Source: Endozoicomonas sp965198415 (lineage in GTDB: Bacteria; Pseudomonadota; Gammaproteobacteria; Pseudomonadales; Endozoicomonadaceae). Taken from it: 64,000 nucleotides of DNA. The notes beneath the pieces are model-generated. The model saw only the letters and a list, made by a program, of their open reading frames with translations, made no database searches and was not told the DNA's origin. Every line of letters starts with the position of its first letter. Position 1 is the stretch's first letter. Where the stretch lies: assembly GCA_965198415.1 (NCBI GenBank), contig CBDAPN010000029.1, positions 62,001 to 126,000 on the forward strand, written 5' to 3'. Made by a program: the position numbers and the translations under genes. This document shows positions 49,197 through 57,222 of the stretch, piece by piece.

Positions 49197-49930
49197 TAAG
49201 ATACCTCTATCAGTTTCGACTGCTGGCTTATATAAAGACCAGCCAATTTCAAATCAGTTCCCTGGGTTACCTTAATATTATCGGCGTGCCCTTCCACCAA
49301 TACCGGTTGCTGCCCACAATACTCCATCGCACTGGACTCATCAGTCACCGGCATTTTATCGGCAATGGCTCTGGCCATGGCGTCGTGCACCATGCCAAGG
49401 CGGAACATCTGTGGGGTTAAAGCGTGCCACAGACGCTGGCGATCTTCTGTTTTGATCACCAAACCATCGGTTCCGGCGCGCTTGATGGTATCGGTCACCG
49501 GAATTGCCAGCAGACCACCCACCGGATGGTCATGCAGCTGATCCACCAACCAGTCCAAATCTGCACGGCGTACACAAGGACGCGCCACATCATGAATTAG
49601 CACCCAGTCATGGTCATCGGCCATCCCTTTGAGTGCTTCAAGGCCGTTGAGCACGGAGTGATAGCGCTCACTCCCCCCCTCGACCAGATGAATTCTCGGG
49701 TCACGCAAAAGGTCTACGGTGTGGTGATGCTCATCGTCAGGGTCAATGACCACTACGATTTTCTGCAGTCGGGGAAAGTCCAACAGCCGCTCCAGAGTAT
49801 GCACCATCAGCGGTTTGCCATGAATCTCAAGGTACTGCTTAGGGATGTCAACATTCATTCTGCGCCCGGCACCAGCCGCTGGCACAACCGCCCAATAGCG
49901 GGGTGTAGTTAAAGATTCCTGACTATTCAC
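49196..49930 (-). CDS. ispD: 2-C-methyl-D-erythritol 4-phosphate cytidylyltransferase
   Basis: It transfers CMP to methylerythritol phosphate in the MEP pathway. The N-terminal nucleotide site is VVPAAGAGRRMNVDIPKQYL; VLIHDVARPCVRRADLDWL and PVTDTIKR are also conserved. I favour the GTG at 49930 because AAGG lies eight bases upstream; a GTG at 49939 is in frame but too close to that site. About 244 residues. It heads the coupled ispD-ispF pair and follows ftsB. Confidence 0.95.
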   Translation of the reverse strand: MNSQESLTTPRYWAVVPAAGAGRRMNVDIPKQYLEIHGKPLMVHTLERLLDFPRLQKIVVVIDPDDEHHHTVDLLRDPRIHLVEGGSERYHSVLNGLEALKGMADDHDWVLIHDVARPCVRRADLDWLVDQLHDHPVGGLLAIPVTDTIKRAGTDGLVIKTEDRQRLWHALTPQMFRLGMVHDAMARAIADKMPVTDESSAMEYCGQQPVLVEGHADNIKVTQGTDLKLAGLYISQQSKLIEVS

Positions 49931-50014
49931 TTTGACCACCTTAACAAAGACAGCAACATTGAGACGGGGAAAGCTGCATTAAACAATGGGCGCTTTGTAA
50001 AAAAGTAAAATCAC

Positions 50015-50287
50015 TCAATCATAAATAAGAAAAAATGTTTCACCCTTACGAATCATGCCTAACTCCTGCCGGGCTTTCTCCTCGACGGTTTCCATACCCT
50101 GTTGCAGTTCAATGACCTCTTTCGCCAACACCCGGTTACGCTGATAAAGGCTTTCATTCTCAAGCTGTACATTTTCAAGACGGCGTTGCTGAGTCAGCAA
50201 CTCAGCCACACTGCCAGCACCAATCCACAATCTACCCTGCAAATACAAAAGCACCAGTGATAGTAGGGCAATGGACAGCTTTTTCAT
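50015..50287 (-). CDS. ftsB: Cell division protein FtsB
   Basis: 90 residues. It is a small bitopic divisome protein that forms a complex with FtsL and FtsQ. One N-terminal membrane helix (LSIALLSLVLLYLQGRLWIG) is followed by a leucine-zipper coiled coil (LENVQLENESLYQRNRVLAKE) and the conserved ARQELGMIRKGETFF end. It lies between eno and ispD as in many gammaproteobacteria. Confidence 0.94.
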   Translation of the reverse strand: MKKLSIALLSLVLLYLQGRLWIGAGSVAELLTQQRRLENVQLENESLYQRNRVLAKEVIELQQGMETVEEKARQELGMIRKGETFFLIYD

Positions 50288-50419
50288 GATCTGTTCGCCT
50301 TAACTTTTTGAGTACCTATTAAGCGGTAAAGGCCACTGATTAGACCGCAAAGCGGCAGCTTCCCGGAGGGCAAAGTGTAGCAGCTGTTGCATCGGTTTAA
50401 AACGCAGCAACTGTGACAT

Positions 50420-50457
50420 AAAAAAAGGGGGAAGGCATGACACCCTCCCCCCCTTTT
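50420..50457 (-). terminator. Rho-independent terminator of eno
   Basis: On the minus strand an A/G-rich arm (AAAAGGGGG ... AGG) pairs with CCTTCCCCCTTTT and a run of seven T follows. It lies 16-54 bp after the eno stop. Confidence 0.85.
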
Positions 50458-50473
50458 GCACTGCTATCGACGT

Positions 50474-51766
50474 TTAATGGCGCTTGAATTCCGCCATACC
50501 ACGATAGGGTGCTTTTTTACCCAACTGCTCTTCAATCCGTAGCAGCTGGTTATACTTGGCAACACGATCAGAACGGCACAGGGAACCGGTTTTGATCTGA
50601 CCAGCACAGGTACCTACCGCCAGATCGGCGATGGTTGCATCTTCCGTTTCACCGGAGCGATGAGAGATCACTGCCGTGTATCCGGCATCTTTGGCCATCT
50701 TGATCGCTTCGAGGGTTTCTGTGAGCGAACCGATCTGATTGAACTTGATCAAAATAGAATTGGCGATGCCTTTATCAATACCCTCTTTGAGGATTTTGGT
50801 GTTGGTAACAAACAGATCGTCACCCACGATCTGAATCTTGTCGCCCAAAATTTTGGTCTGATAGGCAAAGCCTTCCCAGTCAGACTCATCCAGACCGTCT
50901 TCAATGGAAATAATTGGATACGTCTGCGTCAAGTCTTTCAGGTAGTCCGAGAATTCATTGGCAGTGAAAACCTTACCTTCCCCTTTGAGGTTGTATTTAC
51001 CATTTTCATAGAACTCAGAGGCAGCGCAGTCCATGGCCAGAGTAATGTCTTTGCCAAGGTTGTAACCGGCGGCCACCACGGCCTCTTTTATAACCGCCAG
51101 AGCGTCGGCGTTGGAGGCCAAATTGGGGGCAAAACCGCCTTCATCGCCTACGGCAGTGTTCAAACCTTTGCCAGAGAGCACTTTTTTCAGGGCATGAAAA
51201 ATTTCAGCCCCCATACGCAAGGCTTCGGCAAAATTTGCTGCGCCTACCGGCTGGATCATAAACTCCTGGATATCAACATTGTTATCCGCATGCTCACCGC
51301 CGTTGAGGATGTTCATCATCGGCACCGGCATCGTAAACTGGCCAGCGGTGCCATTCAGCTCGGCAATATGGGCATAAAGAGGCACGCCTTTGTCCGCCGC
51401 CGCCGCTTTGGCAGCGGCCAATGACACCGCCAAAATGGCATTGGCGCCCAGTTTGGCTTTGTTGTCCGTGCCATCCAGATTAATCATGGTGTGGTCAAGG
51501 CCGCGCTGGTCATTGGCGTCAAAGCCGAGCAGCGCGTCACGGATTGGGCCATTAACGTTACTGACAGCCTGCAAAACGCCTTTACCCAGATAGCGGGATT
51601 TATCACCGTCGCGCAGCTCCAGAGCTTCGCGGGACCCCGTAGACGCACCACTTGGGGCACACGCAGTACCAAAAGCACCGGACTCAAGCGTGACGTCAGC
51701 TTCAACAGTAGGATTACCACGAGAATCGAGAACTTCACGAGCCTTGATTTCTTTGATAGCGGTCAT
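50474..51766 (-). CDS. eno: Enolase
   Basis: 430 residues. It interconverts 2-phosphoglycerate and phosphoenolpyruvate and is part of the RNA degradosome in many relatives. Motifs: REVLDSRGNPTVEADV, GASTGSREALELRDGD, the metal ligands in SIEDGLDESDW and VGDDLFVTN, ILIKFNQIGSLTETLEAI, and SHRSGETEDATIADLAV. A GGAG ribosome site precedes the ATG. It has its own strong promoter and terminator. kdsA and pyrG, its usual upstream neighbours, are absent. Confidence 0.98.
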   Translation of the reverse strand: MTAIKEIKAREVLDSRGNPTVEADVTLESGAFGTACAPSGASTGSREALELRDGDKSRYLGKGVLQAVSNVNGPIRDALLGFDANDQRGLDHTMINLDGTDNKAKLGANAILAVSLAAAKAAAADKGVPLYAHIAELNGTAGQFTMPVPMMNILNGGEHADNNVDIQEFMIQPVGAANFAEALRMGAEIFHALKKVLSGKGLNTAVGDEGGFAPNLASNADALAVIKEAVVAAGYNLGKDITLAMDCAASEFYENGKYNLKGEGKVFTANEFSDYLKDLTQTYPIISIEDGLDESDWEGFAYQTKILGDKIQIVGDDLFVTNTKILKEGIDKGIANSILIKFNQIGSLTETLEAIKMAKDAGYTAVISHRSGETEDATIADLAVGTCAGQIKTGSLCRSDRVAKYNQLLRIEEQLGKKAPYRGMAEFKRH

Positions 51767-51844
51767 GGGATACTCCGGAAAAGAAATTCGGAAATTAACA
51801 TTATGAGGTCAGCAGCGCCAAAAACTGTTCGCACCAAAGCGGCA

Positions 51845-51872
51845 ACTATAGCACCGCAAAATGTTGTGTCAA
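51845..51872 (-). promoter_or_regulatory. Sigma-70 promoter of eno
   Basis: On the minus strand TTGACA (51872-51867) is followed after 16 bp by TATAGT (51850-51845), about 80 bp before the eno ATG. Five or six of six bases match at each element. Confidence 0.75.
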
Positions 51873-52057
51873 AGTCTCACAACGGCCATAAAGGTATTCT
51901 GAACACCGCAGAATCATTGGCCTTCGCAAGATGTTGACCACACAACCATGAACAGTTAACGCCTTGTTAAACGGCGCTTCAATTGAACAACGATTTTTGC
52001 ATAAAATTTAAACACCGCACCAAACGACCATCAGCGTATAATCAGTATCGGTACAAA

Positions 52058-52342
52058 TTACTCTCGCAAATGAAGTTCAAAAATCAGTTTTTCCGCAGTG
52101 CAGTCAAAATCGAACATGGCATCAATAGTGACACTGCCCTTTTTACGGCTGACGCTCTTTTTAACAGTACAATGATTAGAAATACTGTTTGCCAACGCTT
52201 CCATACGTTCAAACTGCTCCGTAACCTGATGCTCGGTGGTGCCGCTGATGGAGGTTTCAAAGTGCGTATCGTCAGAGCCGATCACCTCGCCCAATTCAAG
52301 GCAGTGGTCGGCGACCACTTCCAGTTCAGTGGTATTAACCAT
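52058..52342 (-). CDS. DUF406 (YfcZ/YiiS) family protein
   Basis: 94 residues with a strong ribosome site (AAGGAG, seven bases before the ATG). The C-terminus FDFDCTAEKLIFELHLRE matches the family end (FxFxCEAExLIFxLxLR in E. coli YfcZ and YiiS), and the ERMEALANSI segment fits its central helix. The cysteine-rich N-terminus of YfcZ is not present here. The function of the family is unknown. It stands alone between eno and fimV. Confidence 0.7.
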   Translation of the reverse strand: MVNTTELEVVADHCLELGEVIGSDDTHFETSISGTTEHQVTEQFERMEALANSISNHCTVKKSVSRKKGSVTIDAMFDFDCTAEKLIFELHLRE

Positions 52343-52623
52343 ACCCGCACTCCTTTTTTAAAGTTCAGAAGACAACGTTGTGTCGATGATTAGCAAGGAA
52401 ATGACATAAAGAAATTACAATGTTAACAATAGCTGAATTAGAACCCTGTCGTATAGTTTCCAATAGACCAAGACACCGCAAAAATACACCGTCATATAAC
52501 TGCAATGCTCTACAGTCTCCGCACAGGCTGTGATGTTTGAGAGTACAGAAACCAACTTTGGGAAGTGTCACACCCCCATCAGAGAAAATGAGGGGGGGGG
52601 GAGGGTAAATGCTGCCAGTGAAG

Positions 52624-54858
52624 CTAACGGTTGCTTTTTAGCATTTCCATGGCTTCCTGCTTTTGTTCATCGTTACCCTGCTCAACCACTTCTTGCAGGA
52701 TGCCTGAAGCGCCTTCCATGTCACCCATGTCGATGTAAGCTCTTGCCAGATCAAGCTTGGTGGCTACTTCATCGCTTTCTGAGAGGAAGTCCAGGTCATC
52801 ATCCAGTGCGGCTTCAAGGCTCGAACCGCCTTCATCGGAGAACGCTGCCTGAGTGTCCTTAGCCACACTGTCGGTGACCGGTAAGTCAAGATCGTCCAGA
52901 CCAAAATCCAGTTCATCCGCTTCGGTCTCACTGTTATCAAGCTCACCAAGATCGAAGTCCAGCTCATCCAGATCATCGCCGTCATCATCGCCAAGGTCCA
53001 GATCATCAAGGCTGTCCAGATCCAGGTCAGGCATTTCATCCTCTTGCACCGCTGAACTCTCGTCGCCATAGGCGTCAGGGAAACGGGCCTTGAACGGGTT
53101 GGCAGCGGCAATAGCAGCAGTGTCGCCAGTGGCTTCGAGGTCTTGAAGGGCTTGCTGGAATTTGTTGAGATCTTCGCCTTCAGAGTAGACCTCTACCAAC
53201 TTGAGCTTTAAATCGGACCGGTCAGGCTCATTGTAGATCGACTGTTTCAGCAGCTCTTCGGCCTGATCAAGACGACCGTAGGCGATGTAAATATCCGCTT
53301 CACTTAGCGGGTCTTCCGTTTGCTGAGTCGTTTCTTCATCTTCTTCTGCCTCAACCTCGTTGATGACCGAGTCATCAATGGCCAGCGCATCATCAAACTT
53401 CAGAACATCTTCATCGCTGGGCTTAGCTACCGGCTTTGGGGAACTTAAAGAGTCCTCCTCTGCATCAAGCCTCAGCGAACTTAAATCAATACCGTCGTCC
53501 TCTTCGCTGGCCGCTTCCTGCTGTTTTTTCCACCGCTGATAAAGATACCAACCCACTCCAGCCAAGGGGAATAGCGCCAAAAGAATCATAAAGAACGAGC
53601 TACCAAACAGGCCGTTATCCACCACCGGCATCGGCTCAGGCTGGCGAGGGCTGACCGGCGCTGGCTGAACCTCATTGCTTTGGCTTTGCAGGGCTGCCAT
53701 TTGATCATCCTTCATGGTGATCAGGCGTTTCAGGGTGACTATTTGTTCATCAAGGTCTTTCAGTCGGCTGGTGAGTTCAGCGTTTTCCCGACTCAGTTTA
53801 TCCAGTTGTTCACGTGTCATCGCCAGCTCGGTCTGCAGCGCTGCACTCTCTTCTTTTGTTGCTGCACTGCCACCAAGGTCCTGCCCCTCACCGCTAAGGG
53901 TATCCGCCGACACAATGGCCAGCTTACCTTCAGGCGTTTCAGCACTGTTACGGGCGATGGGCAGCCCCTGGCGCGTGGCGTCTATCTGGGCAACCTGACT
54001 GCGGGCCTGCTGCCATTCGCGGTTTTGTCGGGACACGTCGGCAATGGCTTCACGCACCGTCAAGCTGTTAATCTCTTCACGGTCAGGCAGTCGCAGCACC
54101 TGCCCCGCCTTAATGCGATTGATGTTGTTATCTATAAATGCTTGCGGGTTACCACGCTGAATGGCCAACATTGTTTGCTGCACCGTAACCCCGGAGTCCG
54201 GACGCGCTTTTTCAGCAATCGACCAGAGGTTATCATTTCTTTTGACCTTGTAGGTGTCGTTGGCCGGGGCATTGGAGAAGGTCTCTCGCTGACGAGCGCT
54301 GGGTTTGGCCGGTTGATTGTAATCACGGTGCTCCAGAGGCTGAGGCGAAGGCAGATAATTGCTCTGGGTGGTGGGTGGCTCGTCCCATACCGGTCTTGAG
54401 CCATAATGTTGCGGCACCGAAGTCGCTTTATTAACAGTGACTGATGAGCGACCATTAAACGCCGGTGGGTCCAATAACAACGTGTACTCTTTCAGCAGAC
54501 GACCACTGGGCCAGTGAACTTCAACCAAAAAATTAATATAGGGCTCATGAATGGGGCCCTGACTGGTCACTTTGATCACACCCCGACCGTCGGCACCCAC
54601 TTCAGTGGTGAAGCGCAGGTTGCTGAGATTGTAAGGGCGCTGAATTCCGGCCCGCTCAAAGTCTTGTTTGCTGGCAAGATTCGACAAAATTTCGCTGCGG
54701 GTCAACTCCTTGACTTGCATTAACTCAATTTCAGCCACCAGAGGTTGGTTTAAAGCAGAATAGAGCTTTACCTCCCCCAAACCGAGCGCATGGGAATTTA
54801 CAGAAGCAATACCCCCTGCCAGCATTGACATCACTACTACAAGTTTTTGCAGTCTCAT
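52624..54858 (-). CDS. fimV: FimV-type peptidoglycan-binding hub protein
   Basis: 744 residues from the ATG at 54858, which has AAGGA seven bases upstream; the frame is open further but the signal peptide starts here (MRLQKLVVVMSMLAGGIASV). The mature N-terminus GLGEVKLYSALNQPLVAEI is the FimV signature. A LysM domain lies at about 203-260 (YKVKRNDNLWSIAEKARP), a coiled coil at about 330-400, and a membrane helix at about 412-440 (FFMILLALFPLAGVGWYLY). A very acidic cytoplasmic region with TPR-like repeats follows, ending in the FimV domain (KLDLARAYIDMGDMEGASGI). FimV organises polar structures such as type IV pili and chemosensory complexes in Pseudomonas. truA, the usual downstream gene, is missing. 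Confidence 0.93.
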   Translation of the reverse strand: MRLQKLVVVMSMLAGGIASVNSHALGLGEVKLYSALNQPLVAEIELMQVKELTRSEILSNLASKQDFERAGIQRPYNLSNLRFTTEVGADGRGVIKVTSQGPIHEPYINFLVEVHWPSGRLLKEYTLLLDPPAFNGRSSVTVNKATSVPQHYGSRPVWDEPPTTQSNYLPSPQPLEHRDYNQPAKPSARQRETFSNAPANDTYKVKRNDNLWSIAEKARPDSGVTVQQTMLAIQRGNPQAFIDNNINRIKAGQVLRLPDREEINSLTVREAIADVSRQNREWQQARSQVAQIDATRQGLPIARNSAETPEGKLAIVSADTLSGEGQDLGGSAATKEESAALQTELAMTREQLDKLSRENAELTSRLKDLDEQIVTLKRLITMKDDQMAALQSQSNEVQPAPVSPRQPEPMPVVDNGLFGSSFFMILLALFPLAGVGWYLYQRWKKQQEAASEEDDGIDLSSLRLDAEEDSLSSPKPVAKPSDEDVLKFDDALAIDDSVINEVEAEEDEETTQQTEDPLSEADIYIAYGRLDQAEELLKQSIYNEPDRSDLKLKLVEVYSEGEDLNKFQQALQDLEATGDTAAIAAANPFKARFPDAYGDESSAVQEDEMPDLDLDSLDDLDLGDDDGDDLDELDFDLGELDNSETEADELDFGLDDLDLPVTDSVAKDTQAAFSDEGGSSLEAALDDDLDFLSESDEVATKLDLARAYIDMGDMEGASGILQEVVEQGNDEQKQEAMEMLKSNR

Positions 54859-54967
54859 CGTGAATCCTTGTTTTATACATTCCAGGTGAACCACTGTTGC
54901 CTTGAACTGTCTTGAAAAGTCCGCTTTCCATGGACAGCAAGGGTCACCCGGCAGTTTGTTTAAGTTA

Positions 54968-55978
54968 TCATCCAGAAAAATCTTTTATCAATAACTCAAT
55001 TAATTCAACGGCATGAGCCGCAGCCCCTTTGAGGCTATCGGCCGCCAGCCAGAAACTCAAGTCAGTACCATAACCTGAAACCTGACGAAAGTTACCCACA
55101 TAGATATCATCGCTGCCAGCAGCGTTTTCTATAGTGGGCAAACTTGAGTCATCAGCAACGGAAAAGTGGCGTTGCTCTGCAATAAGAAGCTTTATATCTT
55201 CAAGATCAAAAGGCTGGACAGTGTCTAAGTCGACAGTATAACTGTCACCATAAAATACCGGGGTGGTGACACAGGTCACACGAACGTCGGTACTCTCACC
55301 CAGGGCCAGACGCAACTCGCGCTGCATCAGGGTTTCGTTACCAGCTGCCAGAGACGCTTGCTCTGGTACAACGTTGTAGGCCAAACGGTGAGCAAACTGT
55401 TTGTTCTCAACGGGCTTACCATTAAGAAGCTCAATAGTTTGCTGGCGCAACGCATCAATACCCTGCTTGCCAAGAGCCGCCACCGGCTCCATGACCACCA
55501 GATTGATGCGACTGAGCCCGTATTGCTGGTGAACTCTGTGCAGCATCGGCAACAATGAAGCAATAGCCGTAGCAGGCACCGCCAGATACCGGTTCTCCAC
55601 CGCTTCAGCAAGAAAGTGCTCATTAAAAGCCACCATGACCGGTTGCGTGTGCCCCAGTGTTGCCGCTCCCCTGGATGCATCAATAATAACACATCCACAC
55701 TCGACTGCCCGTACCATCAGGTCGGGGTGCCGATGGCAGCCTGCAGGCAGCACCAGAATATCGGTGGCGGAAAAATCCATATGATCTACCGCCACGAACT
55801 CCACCGGTTCACCATGAAACTCGACGTAACCCGATGCCTCAGCACTATCAACAATGGGGTAAATGGTCAGCACGGGCAAGGGTTGCCCGCCACTGTTGTG
55901 CTCCTCTAACTGCCGAACCAGCGTCTCACCGGCCAGTGTATCGGCAGCGTAAATTGCAATCGTGTATGTTCGGTTCAT
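54968..55978 (-). CDS. usg: Usg-like aspartate-semialdehyde dehydrogenase paralogue
   Basis: 336 residues from the ATG at 55978 (a GTG at 55999 is also in frame). It has the Asd fold: an N-terminal dinucleotide-binding segment (IAIYAADTLAGETLVRQL), an ASRG-type segment, VMEPVAALGKQGIDAL, and a C-terminal VGNFRQVSGYGTDLSFWLAAD. The active-site Cys region of true Asd is replaced by VPATAIASLLPML, so it is unlikely to reduce aspartyl phosphate. In many gammaproteobacteria usg lies next to fimV and asd; here only fimV follows and no asd is in the window. Confidence 0.85.
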   Translation of the reverse strand: MNRTYTIAIYAADTLAGETLVRQLEEHNSGGQPLPVLTIYPIVDSAEASGYVEFHGEPVEFVAVDHMDFSATDILVLPAGCHRHPDLMVRAVECGCVIIDASRGAATLGHTQPVMVAFNEHFLAEAVENRYLAVPATAIASLLPMLHRVHQQYGLSRINLVVMEPVAALGKQGIDALRQQTIELLNGKPVENKQFAHRLAYNVVPEQASLAAGNETLMQRELRLALGESTDVRVTCVTTPVFYGDSYTVDLDTVQPFDLEDIKLLIAEQRHFSVADDSSLPTIENAAGSDDIYVGNFRQVSGYGTDLSFWLAADSLKGAAAHAVELIELLIKDFSG

Positions 55979-56084
55979 GGAGCGCACGCCCTGCTTCACT
56001 GGATCAGAAAATGGGCTGACTCTATAGAGAGGCTACTGATCAGGCAAGTATTTTCTTTGTAGACATTTTTCAAACAAATAAGCA

Positions 56085-56546
56085 CTAAAGCGCATCTACG
56101 GCACTCTCTTTGCTGAGTTTGAAGTGACCACGAGCGATGGCGATGGGCAACTCGCGTTTACTCTGCCAAGTCGTTACCGCCACATTGGCCACTCTGGCGC
56201 CCTGTCGGCAAACTTCACACTGGGCATAAGTGTCCCGGGACTGGCCTGAGCGCAAGTAGTCAATGGAGAAATCAATAATTTTTGGCAACCGTGGTTCTGC
56301 TAAAAAGAGCATTAAATGCAGTGCCGCAGACAGCTCCATAAAAGCGCCAATCACCCCACCATGCAAAGCGGGAATAAGTGGGTTGCCGATATTGCTTTTT
56401 TTATTGGCCAGAGTAAATACTCCGTCATGCCATTGCATGCCGATCAAGCGGGCATAGGGGATTTCCTCAATTAAACGACCATACTCTTTCGTATCACGGG
56501 CCGACCTGATGATGGCATCAAACCCTTGTTCCGGCGCTTTAGACAT
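56085..56546 (-). CDS. PaaI-type hot-dog thioesterase
   Basis: About 153 residues. ATG at 56546 has GGAG 11 bases upstream; a GTG at 56558 overlaps that site. The hot-dog helix motif NPLIPALHGGVIGAFMELSA and the following strand region IDFSIDYLRSG are typical of acyl-CoA thioesterases of the 4-hydroxybenzoyl-CoA/PaaI group. The substrate cannot be told from the sequence. It is a monocistronic gene between usg and a hypothetical. Confidence 0.85.
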   Translation of the reverse strand: MSKAPEQGFDAIIRSARDTKEYGRLIEEIPYARLIGMQWHDGVFTLANKKSNIGNPLIPALHGGVIGAFMELSAALHLMLFLAEPRLPKIIDFSIDYLRSGQSRDTYAQCEVCRQGARVANVAVTTWQSKRELPIAIARGHFKLSKESAVDAL

Positions 56547-56853
56547 TACTGCTTGCACTCCTGTTTTTTTATTGTTTTATAAGCAAACACCAAGCAGTCT
56601 ACCCAAAGAATAATGCCCTTGTCACGAATTGGATGCTGCTCTGTAAGCCTTGCATCAGTCGGCGCATAACATTTTTGACACTGTTTAAAGGCAAGAGGTC
56701 AGGTATCAGGCATGAGCCATTGCATGGAAGGGTTGGCAATGTACTTTTATTTTTATTGTAACGGTTCAGCAGTCATTTTACGGTGAATTAAAAAGCGATG
56801 GCTGTCAGTTAAGCATTTTCAAAAGGGGTTTGCGCTATAAGCCTGCTGGCTTT

Positions 56854-57168
56854 TTAATCCTTCGGCGAAGTCAGCTGATCTGGTGGTATGGCAGGGCCAA
56901 GGCCTATTCGGCATTGATCAAACCCCTCCTCCCAACCGCGCAGATACTCTTCGTACGTACCCGGCAAAGGGGGCGCCTTGACCCAGTCGCCCTGAGCGTC
57001 ACCTGCGGCACTATAGGCCGCATTGCAACCCATGTAATGACCAAAGGTTTGCAAGTCCTGATATTCAGGCGTAATGGGCGGTCGTGGAGTAGCTTTTTCA
57101 GACTTCAACTCATTAGAAGCCAGCATAACCAGTATTAACATTTCAATCGGCTTTAATATTGGTTCCAT
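56854..57168 (-). CDS. Hypothetical protein with N-terminal hydrophobic segment
   Basis: 104 residues from the ATG at 57168, with GGAG six bases upstream. MEPILKPIEMLILVMLASNE could be a weak signal or membrane anchor. The mature part has GHYMGCNAAYSAAGD and YLRGWEEGFDQC, a spacing of aromatic and Gly residues that loosely recalls Rmf-like folds, but I do not recognise a family. A small AAGCC/GGCTT hairpin overlaps the stop codon. Confidence 0.55.
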   Translation of the reverse strand: MEPILKPIEMLILVMLASNELKSEKATPRPPITPEYQDLQTFGHYMGCNAAYSAAGDAQGDWVKAPPLPGTYEEYLRGWEEGFDQCRIGLGPAIPPDQLTSPKD

Positions 57169-57222
57169 GGGACACTCCGGATTCAATCACAAGTAGATTT
57201 AACTAAAATATTTATCAGCACC

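Noticed and set aside
52365..52571. A 68-codon minus-strand frame between DUF406 and fimV
   Set aside because: No ribosome site and no family. Composition resembles non-coding DNA.
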